Shown here piece by piece: positions 1 to 5,962 of a DNA stretch of 10,019 nucleotides. Both the position numbers and the translations under genes were made by a program. Source of the DNA: Alphaproteobacteria bacterium (GTDB lineage: Bacteria > Pseudomonadota > Alphaproteobacteria > Rhizobiales > Beijerinckiaceae); contig RFZR01000045.1 in assembly GCA_009920595.1 (NCBI GenBank), positions 1 through 10,019 on the forward strand. Reading direction: 5' to 3'. The notes beneath the pieces were generated by a model. It was not told the origin of the DNA, searched no databases, and saw nothing but the letters and a program-made list of their open reading frames with translations. Every line of letters begins with the position of its first letter. Position 1 is the stretch's first letter.

Positions 1-57
1 CTTCTCTACTGGCTCTATAACCGCCTCGTTGGCATCGATAAAATGAAGTTCGCGTGA
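1..57 (+). CDS. ABC transporter permease, C-terminal end only (PotB-like)
   Basis: The window opens inside a reading frame that gives LLYWLYNRLVGIDKMKFA and stops with TGA at 55-57. A hydrophobic end followed by a short basic tail is typical of the last membrane helix of a PotB/PotH-type permease. The identification rests mainly on context, because the next gene begins one base after this stop and is the usual second permease of such importers. The start and most of the protein lie outside the window, so family and substrate cannot be judged from this fragment alone. Confidence 0.6.
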   Translation, partial: LLYWLYNRLVGIDKMKFA

Positions 58-58
58 A

Positions 59-985
59 ATGAATTTCCTTCGTCCCAATCTTCCGGTCTATGCCTCAGGT
101 CTTGAGATCGCGTGGTATTTTGTTTTTCGCGCAATTTGCATTGCAATTTTCATCTTTCTTTTGGCGCCTGTTCTGGTGATCATTCCGCTGTCTTTCAATG
201 CCGAAAGCTTTTTCAGCTTCACAAGCGGGATGCTCAAGCTCGATCCCGCGGCCTATTCGCTGAAATGGTATCGCGATATTTTCACAAATGGCATGGCTGC
301 ACCCGAGGCCCCTTTCAGCCTCTCATGGCTTGCGGATAGTTGGGCACGCAGTCAGTGGATGCTGGCTCTGAAAAACAGCATCATCGTTGGTGTATTTGCA
401 ACATTGCTCGCCACAACGCTTGGCACACTCGCCGCAGTCGGCCTCTCACGCCCCGACATGCCCTTCCGTGGCCCGATCATGGGAATGTTGATTTCACCGA
501 TGATTGTGCCGATTGTCATCACCGCAACAGGTATGTTTTTCTTCTTTAGCAAAATTGGTCTCGCACAAACCTATATCGGCCTCATCATGGCGCATGCGCT
601 GTTGGGGACGCCTTTTGTTGTGATCACCGTGACCGCAACTCTGACCTCTTTTGATCGTTCGCTCATTCGGGCAGCCGCCAATCTCGGTGCGAATCCGTTA
701 ACCGCATTCTTCAAAGTGCAAATGCCGCTCATCATGCCCGGCGTGATTTCGGGAGGACTTTTTGCCTTCGTCACAAGCTTTGACGAAGTGGTGGTCGTGC
801 TCTTCTTGGCAGAGCCCGAACAGCGCACGATTCCGCGTCAAATGTGGTCCGGTCTGCGGGAACAAGTGAGCCCGACCATTCTTGCGGTGGCAACCATTCT
901 CGTGATCTTATCTTTCATTCTTCTCTCATCGCTTGAGATTTCACGGCGGCGTCTTGAAAAGATGAAACTCGAACCCTCTGCCTAA
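59..985 (+). CDS. ABC transporter permease, spermidine/putrescine (PotC-like) type
   Basis: This 308-residue inner-membrane permease belongs to the BPD_transp_1 fold that forms half of the channel of a PotABCD-type ABC importer. Hydrophobic segments lie near residues 22-45, 105-128, 140-165, 170-195, 228-252 and 274-292. The EAA loop that docks on the ATPase is at about 205-228 (AAANLGANPLTAFF then KVQMPLIMPG). The stretch TSFDEVVVVLFL at 239-250 is characteristic of PotC-like subunits, and the length is slightly above the usual 260-300. The ATG at 59 follows the preceding permease stop by one base, so the pair is translationally coupled. The ATPase and binding protein are presumably upstream. 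Family assignment is firm. The substrate is not: such permeases carry polyamines, amino acids or other small cations, and the adjacent DUF1989 gene hints at a nitrogen-rich compound. Confidence 0.9.
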   Translation: MNFLRPNLPVYASGLEIAWYFVFRAICIAIFIFLLAPVLVIIPLSFNAESFFSFTSGMLKLDPAAYSLKWYRDIFTNGMAAPEAPFSLSWLADSWARSQWMLALKNSIIVGVFATLLATTLGTLAAVGLSRPDMPFRGPIMGMLISPMIVPIVITATGMFFFFSKIGLAQTYIGLIMAHALLGTPFVVITVTATLTSFDRSLIRAAANLGANPLTAFFKVQMPLIMPGVISGGLFAFVTSFDEVVVVLFLAEPEQRTIPRQMWSGLREQVSPTILAVATILVILSFILLSSLEISRRRLEKMKLEPSA

Positions 986-988
986 GAG

Positions 989-1013
989 CTTTTAATTCGA
1001 GCGCAATTAAAGG
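989..1013 (+). promoter_or_regulatory. Intercistronic hairpin covering the DUF1989 gene's Shine-Dalgarno
   Basis: Between the permease stop (985) and the next ATG (1021) the sequence CTTTTAATT (989-997) can pair with AATTAAAGG (1005-1013) around a 7-base loop, CGAGCGC. This gives 9 pairs, one of them a U-G wobble. The 3' arm includes the first bases of the Shine-Dalgarno AGGAG (1011-1015). The stem is A/T-rich and so only moderately stable. It has no following U-run, so it is not an intrinsic terminator. A role in tuning translation of the downstream gene is inference. Confidence 0.45.
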
Positions 1014-1020
1014 AGACCAC

Positions 1021-1638
1021 ATGATGGCTCATTCCCATTCTCACACGCATATGGTGCCGGCACGCAAAGGCAAAGCGGTGCGGCTTTCAAAAGGTCAATC
1101 GATCAAGATCATCAACACGCATGGACATCAGGTCTGCGACACATGGGCGTTTAGCCAGGATGATCCGACCGAATTCATGTCGATGGAACATACGCGCCCC
1201 ACACTTGGCACGATCTTCCCAACCAAAGGCCATGCGCTTTATTCCAATCGCCGTCGGCCAATCATGATGTTTGTTGAGGACACATCGCCGGGCATTCACG
1301 ACACGATCATCGCGGCCTGTGATGATTATCGTTACGGCTTGCTCGGCTGCACCGAGTTTCACGACAATTGCACAGACAATTTACGCGCCGCTATGCGTGC
1401 CATTCATGCAGAATTGCCGGAAGTGCCAAGTCCGCTCAATCTCTGGATGAACATCCCTGTAAAAGCGAATGGCGAAATCGAATGGGGCGTGCCACGCTCA
1501 AAGGCAGGCGATTATGTGATCTTACGTGCAGAGATGGACGTCGTGGTTGCGATGTCCGCTTGCCCGCAAGACATTCTGCCCATCAATGATGGCAAGCCTG
1601 TCGAAGTTCATTTCGAAATTCTCGACAGCAATCATTAA
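1021..1638 (+). CDS. DUF1989 / urea-carboxylase-associated family protein
   Basis: This 205-residue soluble protein is a single DUF1989 domain. Family landmarks visible are GHQVCDTWAF (35-44, the usual GxQVaDlw strand), HTRPTLGTIFPTKG (57-70), a YGLLGCTEFHDNC motif (105-117) with Cys and His residues suited to metal binding, LNLWMNIP (139-146), and AGDYVILRAEMDVVVAMSACPQD (from 162, ending in the conserved SACP). Characterised relatives include the subunits of carboxyguanidine deiminase, and others accompany urea carboxylase. Here there is only one copy and no carboxylase in view, so the reaction is unknown. The N-terminus HSHSHTH (4-10) is unusually His-rich. AGGAG at 1011-1015 lies 5 bases before the ATG at 1021 and 8 before the in-frame ATG at 1024; the second may be the true start. 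The ABC importer upstream is probably co-transcribed with it, suggesting uptake and processing of a nitrogen compound. Confidence 0.85.
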   Translation: MMAHSHSHTHMVPARKGKAVRLSKGQSIKIINTHGHQVCDTWAFSQDDPTEFMSMEHTRPTLGTIFPTKGHALYSNRRRPIMMFVEDTSPGIHDTIIAACDDYRYGLLGCTEFHDNCTDNLRAAMRAIHAELPEVPSPLNLWMNIPVKANGEIEWGVPRSKAGDYVILRAEMDVVVAMSACPQDILPINDGKPVEVHFEILDSNH

Positions 1639-1646
1639 AGACGCGA

Positions 1647-2255
1647 TCAGCGCCGGAAAGGCGCTGTCGCTTCAATCCATTCACGCGTGCGCGCTTCCGG
1701 GTCTGCGTTTGTCAGAATGTCCGTAATCACACATGCACTGTCAGCGCCCGCGCGCAACACAAGCGGTGCACGCTCCGGTGTAATTCCACCAATCACCACA
1801 AGCGGCAACTCGCCAATCGCTTTTTTCCAGACGCCGATGCGCTCAATACCTTGCGGCGGATAGCTCATTTTTTTGAGCAAAGTCGGCCAGATCGGGCCGA
1901 GCGCAACATAATCGGGATCAAGCGCGAGCGCCTTATCAAGCTCTTCAGGCGTATGGGTTGAAAGACCGATGCGAATGCCCGCGCGCTTGATCGCGGCGAT
2001 GTCTGCGATCTCCATATCTTCCTGACCGAGATGAACGAAAGAACAGCCTTCATCAATCGCTGTTTGCCAGAAATCATTGATGATCAAGGTCGCGCCATGT
2101 TGCGCGCAGAGTGTTTTTGCGCGCAAGATCTCATGCGTAACTTCACCTTGGCTTTTATCCTTCATACGCAATTGGACGGTTTTTACGCCTTGCGGCAGAA
2201 GACGTTCAAGCCAACGCGATGAATCAACAAGAAGATAAAAGGGATCAAACATCAT
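1647..2255 (-). CDS. thiE: Thiamine phosphate synthase ThiE
   Basis: ThiE joins HMP pyrophosphate to thiazole phosphate carboxylate to make thiamine phosphate. It is a TIM-barrel cytosolic enzyme, and 202 residues is normal length. Motifs in order: QLRMKD (28-33, pyrophosphate and substrate binding), LIIND (57-61, Mg-binding Asp), VHLGQED (74-80), LSTHTPEE (98-105), VALGPIWPT (117-125) with the following Lys 128-129, GGI (156-158) and ADSACVITDI (171-180). The common PTxTK box reads PTLLK here; from memory an aliphatic residue at that place is usual in alphaproteobacterial ThiE, so I do not treat it as a defect. The ATG at 2255 overlaps the thiG stop by ATGA, with GGAG ending 5 bases upstream; a second ATG follows immediately. 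It is the last gene of the thiamine operon. Its final codons contain the hairpin at 1648-1666, and its stop lies 8 bp from the convergent DUF1989 stop. Confidence 0.93.
   Translation of the reverse strand: MMFDPFYLLVDSSRWLERLLPQGVKTVQLRMKDKSQGEVTHEILRAKTLCAQHGATLIINDFWQTAIDEGCSFVHLGQEDMEIADIAAIKRAGIRIGLSTHTPEELDKALALDPDYVALGPIWPTLLKKMSYPPQGIERIGVWKKAIGELPLVVIGGITPERAPLVLRAGADSACVITDILTNADPEARTREWIEATAPFRR
1648..1666. terminator. Convergent-junction hairpin (terminator-like, no U-run)
   Basis: CAGCGCC (1648-1654) and GGCGCTG (1660-1666) form a perfect 7-bp G/C-rich stem with the loop GGAAA. It starts 10 bases after the DUF1989 stop and lies entirely in the last codons of convergent thiE. Neither strand shows a T-run after the stem (TCGCTTC on plus, ATCGCGTC on minus), so it fits a 3'-end protecting or Rho-assisted structure better than a classical intrinsic terminator. 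Confidence 0.45.
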
Positions 2256-3046
2256 AAGGTCTCCGAAAAAGCCAAGCCGAGAACAGGCGTTGACGGCACT
2301 GCCATATCGCGCGCTTCCATCGCGCCCGCGTGATAAGAAAGACGCCCTGCTTCAGTCGCAAGCGCGAAGGCTTTTGCCATTTTTACTGGATCACCCGCTT
2401 TCGCAACCGCTGTGTTGAGCAAGACGGCGTCATATCCCAATTCAAGCGCTTGTGCGGCGTGAGAGGGGAGACCGATCCCCGCATCAACAACGAGTGGCAC
2501 ATTGGGAAAATGCGCGCGCATGGTTTTTAACGCGAAGACATTGTTGAGGCCTTTACCCGAACCAATCGGCGCACCCCACGGCATCAACACTTCACAGCCG
2601 ACCGAGAGAAGTTTTTCACCCACGACCAAATCATCAGTTGTGTAAGGAAACACTTTGAAGCCCTGAGAAATAAGCTCGCGCGCCGCTTCGACAAGACCAA
2701 ACACATCGGGCTGCAATGTGTCAGCGTGACCGATAACTTCAAGCTTGATCCAGTCTGTATCAAACACATCGCGTGCCATCTCAGCCGTCGTCACCGCCTC
2801 TTTGACGGAATGACAACCGGCGGTGTTTGGCAACACACGCACATTCAGCGCTTTAATCAAATCCCAAAAAGCGCGACCATTTTTTCCGCCCGTTGATTCA
2901 CGACGCAAAGAAACGGTGACGATTTCAGCGCCTGAGGCTTTGATCGCATCAGACAGGATCGCAGGCGACGGATATTGCGCGGTGCCGAGCAAGAGACGCG
3001 AGGTGAAAGTCTCGCCGTAAAATAAAACTTGATCAGTCACGCTCAT
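2252..3046 (-). CDS. thiG: Thiazole synthase ThiG
   Basis: ThiG condenses deoxyxylulose 5-phosphate, dehydroglycine (from ThiO) and sulfur carried on ThiS thiocarboxylate into the thiazole phosphate. The 264-residue length matches the family. Visible signatures: FTSRLLLGTAQYPS (14-27), AEIVTVSLRRE (40-50), LPNTAGC (72-78), WIKLEVIGH (99-107) with Lys101 as the expected Schiff-base lysine and Glu103 beside it, VLMPWGAPIGSGKGL (153-167, phosphate binding), VVDAGIG (186-192) with Asp188, and DAVLLNTAVAKA (206-217). Its ATG (3046-3044) overlaps the thiS stop by ATGA, and its own stop overlaps the thiE start in the same way, so the three genes are translationally coupled. No independent Shine-Dalgarno is well placed: the G-run of the thiS codons touches the ATG. 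A cytosolic complex with ThiS is expected from the family. Confidence 0.96.
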   Translation of the reverse strand: MSVTDQVLFYGETFTSRLLLGTAQYPSPAILSDAIKASGAEIVTVSLRRESTGGKNGRAFWDLIKALNVRVLPNTAGCHSVKEAVTTAEMARDVFDTDWIKLEVIGHADTLQPDVFGLVEAARELISQGFKVFPYTTDDLVVGEKLLSVGCEVLMPWGAPIGSGKGLNNVFALKTMRAHFPNVPLVVDAGIGLPSHAAQALELGYDAVLLNTAVAKAGDPVKMAKAFALATEAGRLSYHAGAMEARDMAVPSTPVLGLAFSETL

Positions 3047-3240
3047 CCCCCTTGCATCGGCACGAGGATTTCGATGCGGTCACCCTCAGACAATCTCGTC
3101 TCCGCGCGTTCACGTTTACGCACCACGCTCATATTTTTCGCAGTGGCCACTGGCATATCTTCATAGCCAAGCTCATCCAAAAGCTCGGCAATCGTCTGCG
3201 CTTTGGTCTCGATGCTCTCTCCATTAACGATGATCATCAC
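3043..3240 (-). CDS. thiS: Sulfur carrier protein ThiS
   Basis: ThiS is a small ubiquitin-like carrier whose C-terminal glycine is adenylated and thiocarboxylated to deliver sulfur to ThiG. The 65-residue product begins IIVNGES, has the LLDELGY helix at 20-26, VATAKN (31-36, the usual VAvAlN strand), GDRIEILVPMQGG at 53-65, and ends with the required GG. Two starts are possible. GTG at 3240 overlaps the thiO stop (GTGA), and ATG at 3237 gives the TGATG arrangement. A near-perfect GGAGG lies 7 bases before the GTG and 10 before the ATG, which slightly favours the GTG. The adenylating partner ThiF is not in this operon and must be elsewhere or replaced by a MoeB-like enzyme. Confidence 0.95.
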   Translation of the reverse strand: MMIIVNGESIETKAQTIAELLDELGYEDMPVATAKNMSVVRKRERAETRLSEGDRIEILVPMQGG

Positions 3241-4229
3241 CGTTCAACCTCCGGAAATGTTTTGCCTTCCATCACAATCTCGGCGGCGCGGCGCGTGAGT
3301 GCGGGCGCGCCGAGATAACCATGACGATAGAGACCATTCAGCCTTAGAATTTTTCCATCACGCCGGATACGCGGCAGATTATCGGGAAATGCAGGGCGCA
3401 CATCCGTGCCTGTTTCGATAATCTCGGCTTCACCGAATGAAGGATGAAGCGCATAGGCTGCGTTCAAAAGTTCGACCATCGAGCGTGCTGAGATGCGCGA
3501 TTGATCACTGCTCTCAATCATCGTGGCACCCACCATAAAATGATGATCATCACGCGGCACGATATAGACGGGAATACGCGGATGAAGAAGGCGAATGGGC
3601 CGAGCAAATGAAATCTCGCTTGTGCGCACGATCAACATTTCACCTTTGACACCGCGCAAATCGGGAAGAACATCGCGCGCTTCAAACCCACGACAATCAA
3701 GCACGTGATCGGCATCAAGTGCCTCGGGTCGCACATCGCCCTCCATGACAAAGCGAACACCTAGATCTTTTTGTAATCGCTCCGAAAGAAACCCAAGTGC
3801 TTTTCGGGGATCAAGGTGCGCTTCTTTTTCGAAAAACAAACCGGTTTCAAACCGGCCGGCGAGATCGGGCTCCAAAGCAGCAACGCGCTTGCCGTCAATC
3901 ACTTCAAAATGCGAGGTGCGCGCGGCAAAGCGTTTGAGATCAGGTGTGTCACGCGGTGGAGCTACAACGAGACTGCCTTTGTTGATCACATGCGGGAAAT
4001 GTTCACGCCAATAGCTGAGCGATTCAAGGCCCAATTCGCCAATCAAAGGCTCGGCGCTTTCCATCTCGCACCAGAGCGCCAACATACCACCCGCCCACCA
4101 TGAACAGCCGCGACCGACATCGCGATTGCGATCATAAAGTGTGACGCGTGCGCCGCGCAGCGCAAGCTGATGCGCGGCGGTGAGCCCCATCACTCCAGAA
4201 CCGACAATCGCGATGTCTTTTGTTGTCAT
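3237..4229 (-). CDS. thiO: Glycine oxidase ThiO (FAD-dependent)
   Basis: ThiO oxidises glycine with oxygen to dehydroglycine (imine), the C-N donor for thiazole formation by ThiG. It is a DAO-family flavoenzyme, here 330 residues. The FAD-binding Rossmann motif is IAIVGSGVMGLTAAHQLALRG (7-27, with GSGVMG) followed by the acidic strand end LYD (31-33). CSWWAGGML at 42-50 is the usual post-Rossmann segment. DVRPAFPDNLPRI (276-288) and NGLYRHGYLGAP (298-309) form the C-terminal flavin and substrate site; Arg302 aligns with the glycine-carboxylate arginine of Bacillus ThiO by number and motif. The use of ThiO rather than ThiH implies aerobic thiazole synthesis. The ATG at 4229 follows the cytX stop by 5 bp with only a weak AAAAG Shine-Dalgarno, so coupling to cytX is likely. 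Confidence 0.93.
   Translation of the reverse strand: MTTKDIAIVGSGVMGLTAAHQLALRGARVTLYDRNRDVGRGCSWWAGGMLALWCEMESAEPLIGELGLESLSYWREHFPHVINKGSLVVAPPRDTPDLKRFAARTSHFEVIDGKRVAALEPDLAGRFETGLFFEKEAHLDPRKALGFLSERLQKDLGVRFVMEGDVRPEALDADHVLDCRGFEARDVLPDLRGVKGEMLIVRTSEISFARPIRLLHPRIPVYIVPRDDHHFMVGATMIESSDQSRISARSMVELLNAAYALHPSFGEAEIIETGTDVRPAFPDNLPRIRRDGKILRLNGLYRHGYLGAPALTRRAAEIVMEGKTFPEVER
3248..3252 (-). promoter_or_regulatory. Strong ribosome binding site for thiS
   Basis: On the minus strand GGAGG sits inside the last codons of thiO, 7 bases before GTG 3240. It is the best-placed Shine-Dalgarno in the thiO-thiS-thiG-thiE run. That suits a carrier protein needed in excess over its enzyme partner, though this reading is inference. 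It also bears on the choice between the GTG and ATG starts of thiS. Confidence 0.6.
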
Positions 4230-4234
4230 GACTT

Positions 4235-5515
4235 TTAGTTTTTTATCGCCGCGAGAATTTTCGCGACAGCAAAGGAAATGATGAGACTTGGCAAAGCGCT
4301 GCCAAAATCAGGATAGTAAAGCGCTGCGCCATGATAGGTCGCAATGCCGACGAGCCATGAAATCACAGGGCCGAGATGAAACGCACTCACACCCTCATTG
4401 TTCGCGGCACGCTGTTTGATGCTCTGATAATTTGCCAAGATCACGCCAAAGAGCGGTACGAAGACCGAGCTCAAATAGAGAATGAAGGGCTCAATCGCAT
4501 GCATATCGATGGCGCTGGCAATCGCAATCGACACAACACCGAGGATAAGTCCACGCGTTGTGAGAGAGAGGCCGGAGACAAGACGTTCCGAGCTCACCGA
4601 TCCCGAATGTAAATCGCCATAGGCGTTATCAAGCTCATCGATGATGATGAGCGAGAGCGCGATCAAGCCGAATTGCGCGAGCAAAAGACCCGTGACCAAA
4701 TCGCCGCTTGGTTGATTGAGAATAACGAGCACGCCGAGTGCGTAGCACCAGATATTCGCGAATACATAACCAACAAAAGTTCCACTAAATGACCCCTGTG
4801 CGGTTCGTCCATAACGAGCGTAATCAGCCACAAGCGGCAGCCATGAAATCGGCATAGCAATCACGAGATCAACGCCGGACCAGAAACCCATCTCGCCCGT
4901 GCCTGTTGTTGAAAAGAGCGTGTCCCACCCTTTCGCGCTCGAAGCGGAAACAAAAGCATAAGTGAGCCAGAGCAATGAAATCACAACGAGCGGCAAACCG
5001 ATGCGCGACAAGAATTGACGCACAAGACTGGTCATCTTGCCGAGCATTAAGAGCAGCAAAATGCCACCCCATAAAGCGGTCGCAAAAACAGCCGGAGCCG
5101 AGCCTTCAAGCCCCAACCATTGCTTCATCACCGCAAGCGTGCCGTCACGCATGATGGCGATCTCAAAGGCCGTCCATCCGAGAAGCTGAATGACGTTGAG
5201 AATAATCGGCACTTTGCCGAAAGCGGAGCCAAAGCCGAGTTCGATGATGCCGGCTGAGGATTGGCCTGTCTGTTGCCCAAGCCGCGCCGTTGTTGCAAGA
5301 ATTAAGGCGCCAAGAACAGAGCCCACAACAATCGCGAGCGCGGCGAGACCGGGACTTAAGCCCGGCATAAGATAGGCGCCCACCTGCATGACCAAGAGGC
5401 CAACGCCAAGGCTGAACCATAGCGCCATCTGGTCTTTAAAACCAAAGACGCGGTCTTTTTGAGAAATCGAAGAAGAAGAAAATGCCTGTGCGGCGGGGGC
5501 ATGAATATCTGCCAT
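4235..5515 (-). CDS. cytX: Putative hydroxymethylpyrimidine transporter CytX (NCS1 family)
   Basis: This 426-residue cytoplasmic-membrane permease belongs to the nucleobase:cation symporter-1 (cytosine permease) family. About 12 hydrophobic segments are visible, near residues 30-51, 56-78, 102-122, 141-159, 166-191, 213-232, 246-266, 276-293, 319-337, 343-362, 382-401 and 408-424. SWLPLVADYARYG (224-236) is an NCS1 signature in the substrate region. The CytX subtype is assigned from position: it is the first gene after a TPP riboswitch and is followed at once by thiO-thiS-thiG-thiE. CytX proteins are predicted from regulon analysis to import HMP, but transport of another thiamine breakdown product cannot be excluded. 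The ATG at 5515 has AGGA at 5524-5527 on the minus strand, 8 bases upstream. The N-terminal 20 residues are Ser/Ala-rich and cytosolic. Confidence 0.9.
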   Translation of the reverse strand: MADIHAPAAQAFSSSSISQKDRVFGFKDQMALWFSLGVGLLVMQVGAYLMPGLSPGLAALAIVVGSVLGALILATTARLGQQTGQSSAGIIELGFGSAFGKVPIILNVIQLLGWTAFEIAIMRDGTLAVMKQWLGLEGSAPAVFATALWGGILLLLMLGKMTSLVRQFLSRIGLPLVVISLLWLTYAFVSASSAKGWDTLFSTTGTGEMGFWSGVDLVIAMPISWLPLVADYARYGRTAQGSFSGTFVGYVFANIWCYALGVLVILNQPSGDLVTGLLLAQFGLIALSLIIIDELDNAYGDLHSGSVSSERLVSGLSLTTRGLILGVVSIAIASAIDMHAIEPFILYLSSVFVPLFGVILANYQSIKQRAANNEGVSAFHLGPVISWLVGIATYHGAALYYPDFGSALPSLIISFAVAKILAAIKN

Positions 5516-5587
5516 AGTGATCGTCCTTTTGATCGCGATGGCAGGAAAGCTTGTCCGAAATGATCGGCGTCGCCGACATGTCGTTGT

Positions 5588-5682
5588 GCTTCCCTGCGCG
5601 AGGATTACCTCATTCAGGTTCGAAGGGTTTGTTCTCAGCCACCCCGATGACCCCGAAGGCCCACCGGCGCAGCACCCCTAGC
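5588..5682 (-). promoter_or_regulatory. TPP riboswitch (THI box) controlling cytX-thiOSGE
   Basis: Read on the minus strand, all core elements appear in order. GGGGTGCT is at 5678-5671. An extra P3-type arm carries a TTCG loop around 5657-5654. GGCTGAGA follows (CTGAGA at 5638-5633), then ACCCTTCGAACCTGA (ACCTGA at 5619-5614), then GGTAATCC, and finally GCGCAGGGAAG (5599-5589). Closing P1 can use GCT (5682-5680) with AGC (5590-5588). The segment lies 72 bases upstream of the cytX ATG. No T-rich intrinsic terminator follows; the only clear stem (5576-5564, 5 bp with 3-base loop) has no U-run. Control is therefore more likely at translation initiation of cytX or by Rho, which is inference. Confidence 0.96.
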
Positions 5683-5688
5683 GAGAGC

Positions 5689-5721
5689 GGATAGAGACTT
5701 CGGAAACCCGACTCCCTATCC
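5689..5721 (-). promoter_or_regulatory. Leader hairpin just upstream of the TPP riboswitch
   Basis: On the minus strand GGATAGGGA (5721-5713) pairs with TCTCTATCC (5697-5689): 9 pairs, one of them G-U. Inside, TCGG and CCGA pair around the loop GTTT (5711-5700), with a small asymmetric internal loop (G on one side, AG on the other). On the plus strand the G-U becomes an A-C mismatch, so the fold favours a minus-strand transcript. It ends 6 bases before the riboswitch. It may shield the 5' end of the mRNA or insulate riboswitch folding. It is not followed by a U-run. Confidence 0.5.
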
Positions 5722-5755
5722 GTGAAAATAATTTTCTGCCAAGGGCCGCCCCTCC

Positions 5756-5761
5756 TGTCAA
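5756..5761 (-). promoter_or_regulatory. Candidate -35 element for the thiamine operon
   Basis: The minus strand carries a consensus TTGACA here, about 75 bases before the riboswitch and 35 before the leader hairpin. At the normal 17-base spacing the -10 position reads CAGAAA, which is poor; the A/T-rich AAAATTATTTT follows a few bases further on. The position is right and the -10 is weak, so this is only a candidate. A start site just before or in the leader hairpin would follow from it. Confidence 0.25.
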
Positions 5762-5897
5762 GCCGGTTGGTTGTGGGGGCACCCCTCTACGCGCGCAACG
5801 TGGGAGCTCTCTGCCCAGAACCGATTGAATTCGACCCCTCAGCCCCGTTATGGTGCCCAAAATATGATATAGCCGACGCGCTGGAAGGGTAAAATTG

Positions 5898-5936
5898 ATG
5901 GGCGGGATAAAAATTGAAGAGGCCTGCCGCTCTTAA
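5898..5936 (+). pseudogene. Original 5' end of the racemase gene, now out of frame
   Basis: AAGGG at 5885-5889 stands 8 bases before an ATG at 5898, an excellent initiation site. Translation gives MGGIKIEEACRS and stops at TAA 5934-5936. The beginning (IKIEEA) resembles the first beta strand of enolase-superfamily racemases. The continuation of that N-terminus is found in a different frame from 5921 (GLPLLKPFTISTGT, then MHDK of the next entry). Compared with my recollection of the Deinococcus enzyme, about 19 bases between the two blocks appear to be missing. See the following CDS and the matching finding. Confidence 0.6.
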
Positions 5937-5962
5937 AGCCCTTCACGATTTCAACAGGCACG

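Noticed and set aside
1647..2255. ThiE with PTLLK instead of PTxTK, suspected inactive or TenI-like
   Set aside because: All other ThiE binding residues are present and, from memory, an aliphatic residue is normal at this site in alphaproteobacterial ThiE.
5678..5860. Minus-strand open frame of 60 codons reaching the riboswitch
   Set aside because: It covers the leader hairpin and the 5' edge of the TPP aptamer, is Arg/Gly-rich with no family resemblance, and would conflict with RNA folding.
5907..5933. Programmed -1 frameshifting to join the two racemase frames
   Set aside because: The A-run at 5909-5913 lies before the TGA (5915-5917) of the downstream frame, so slippage there would terminate; no slippery heptamer is seen between 5918 and 5933.
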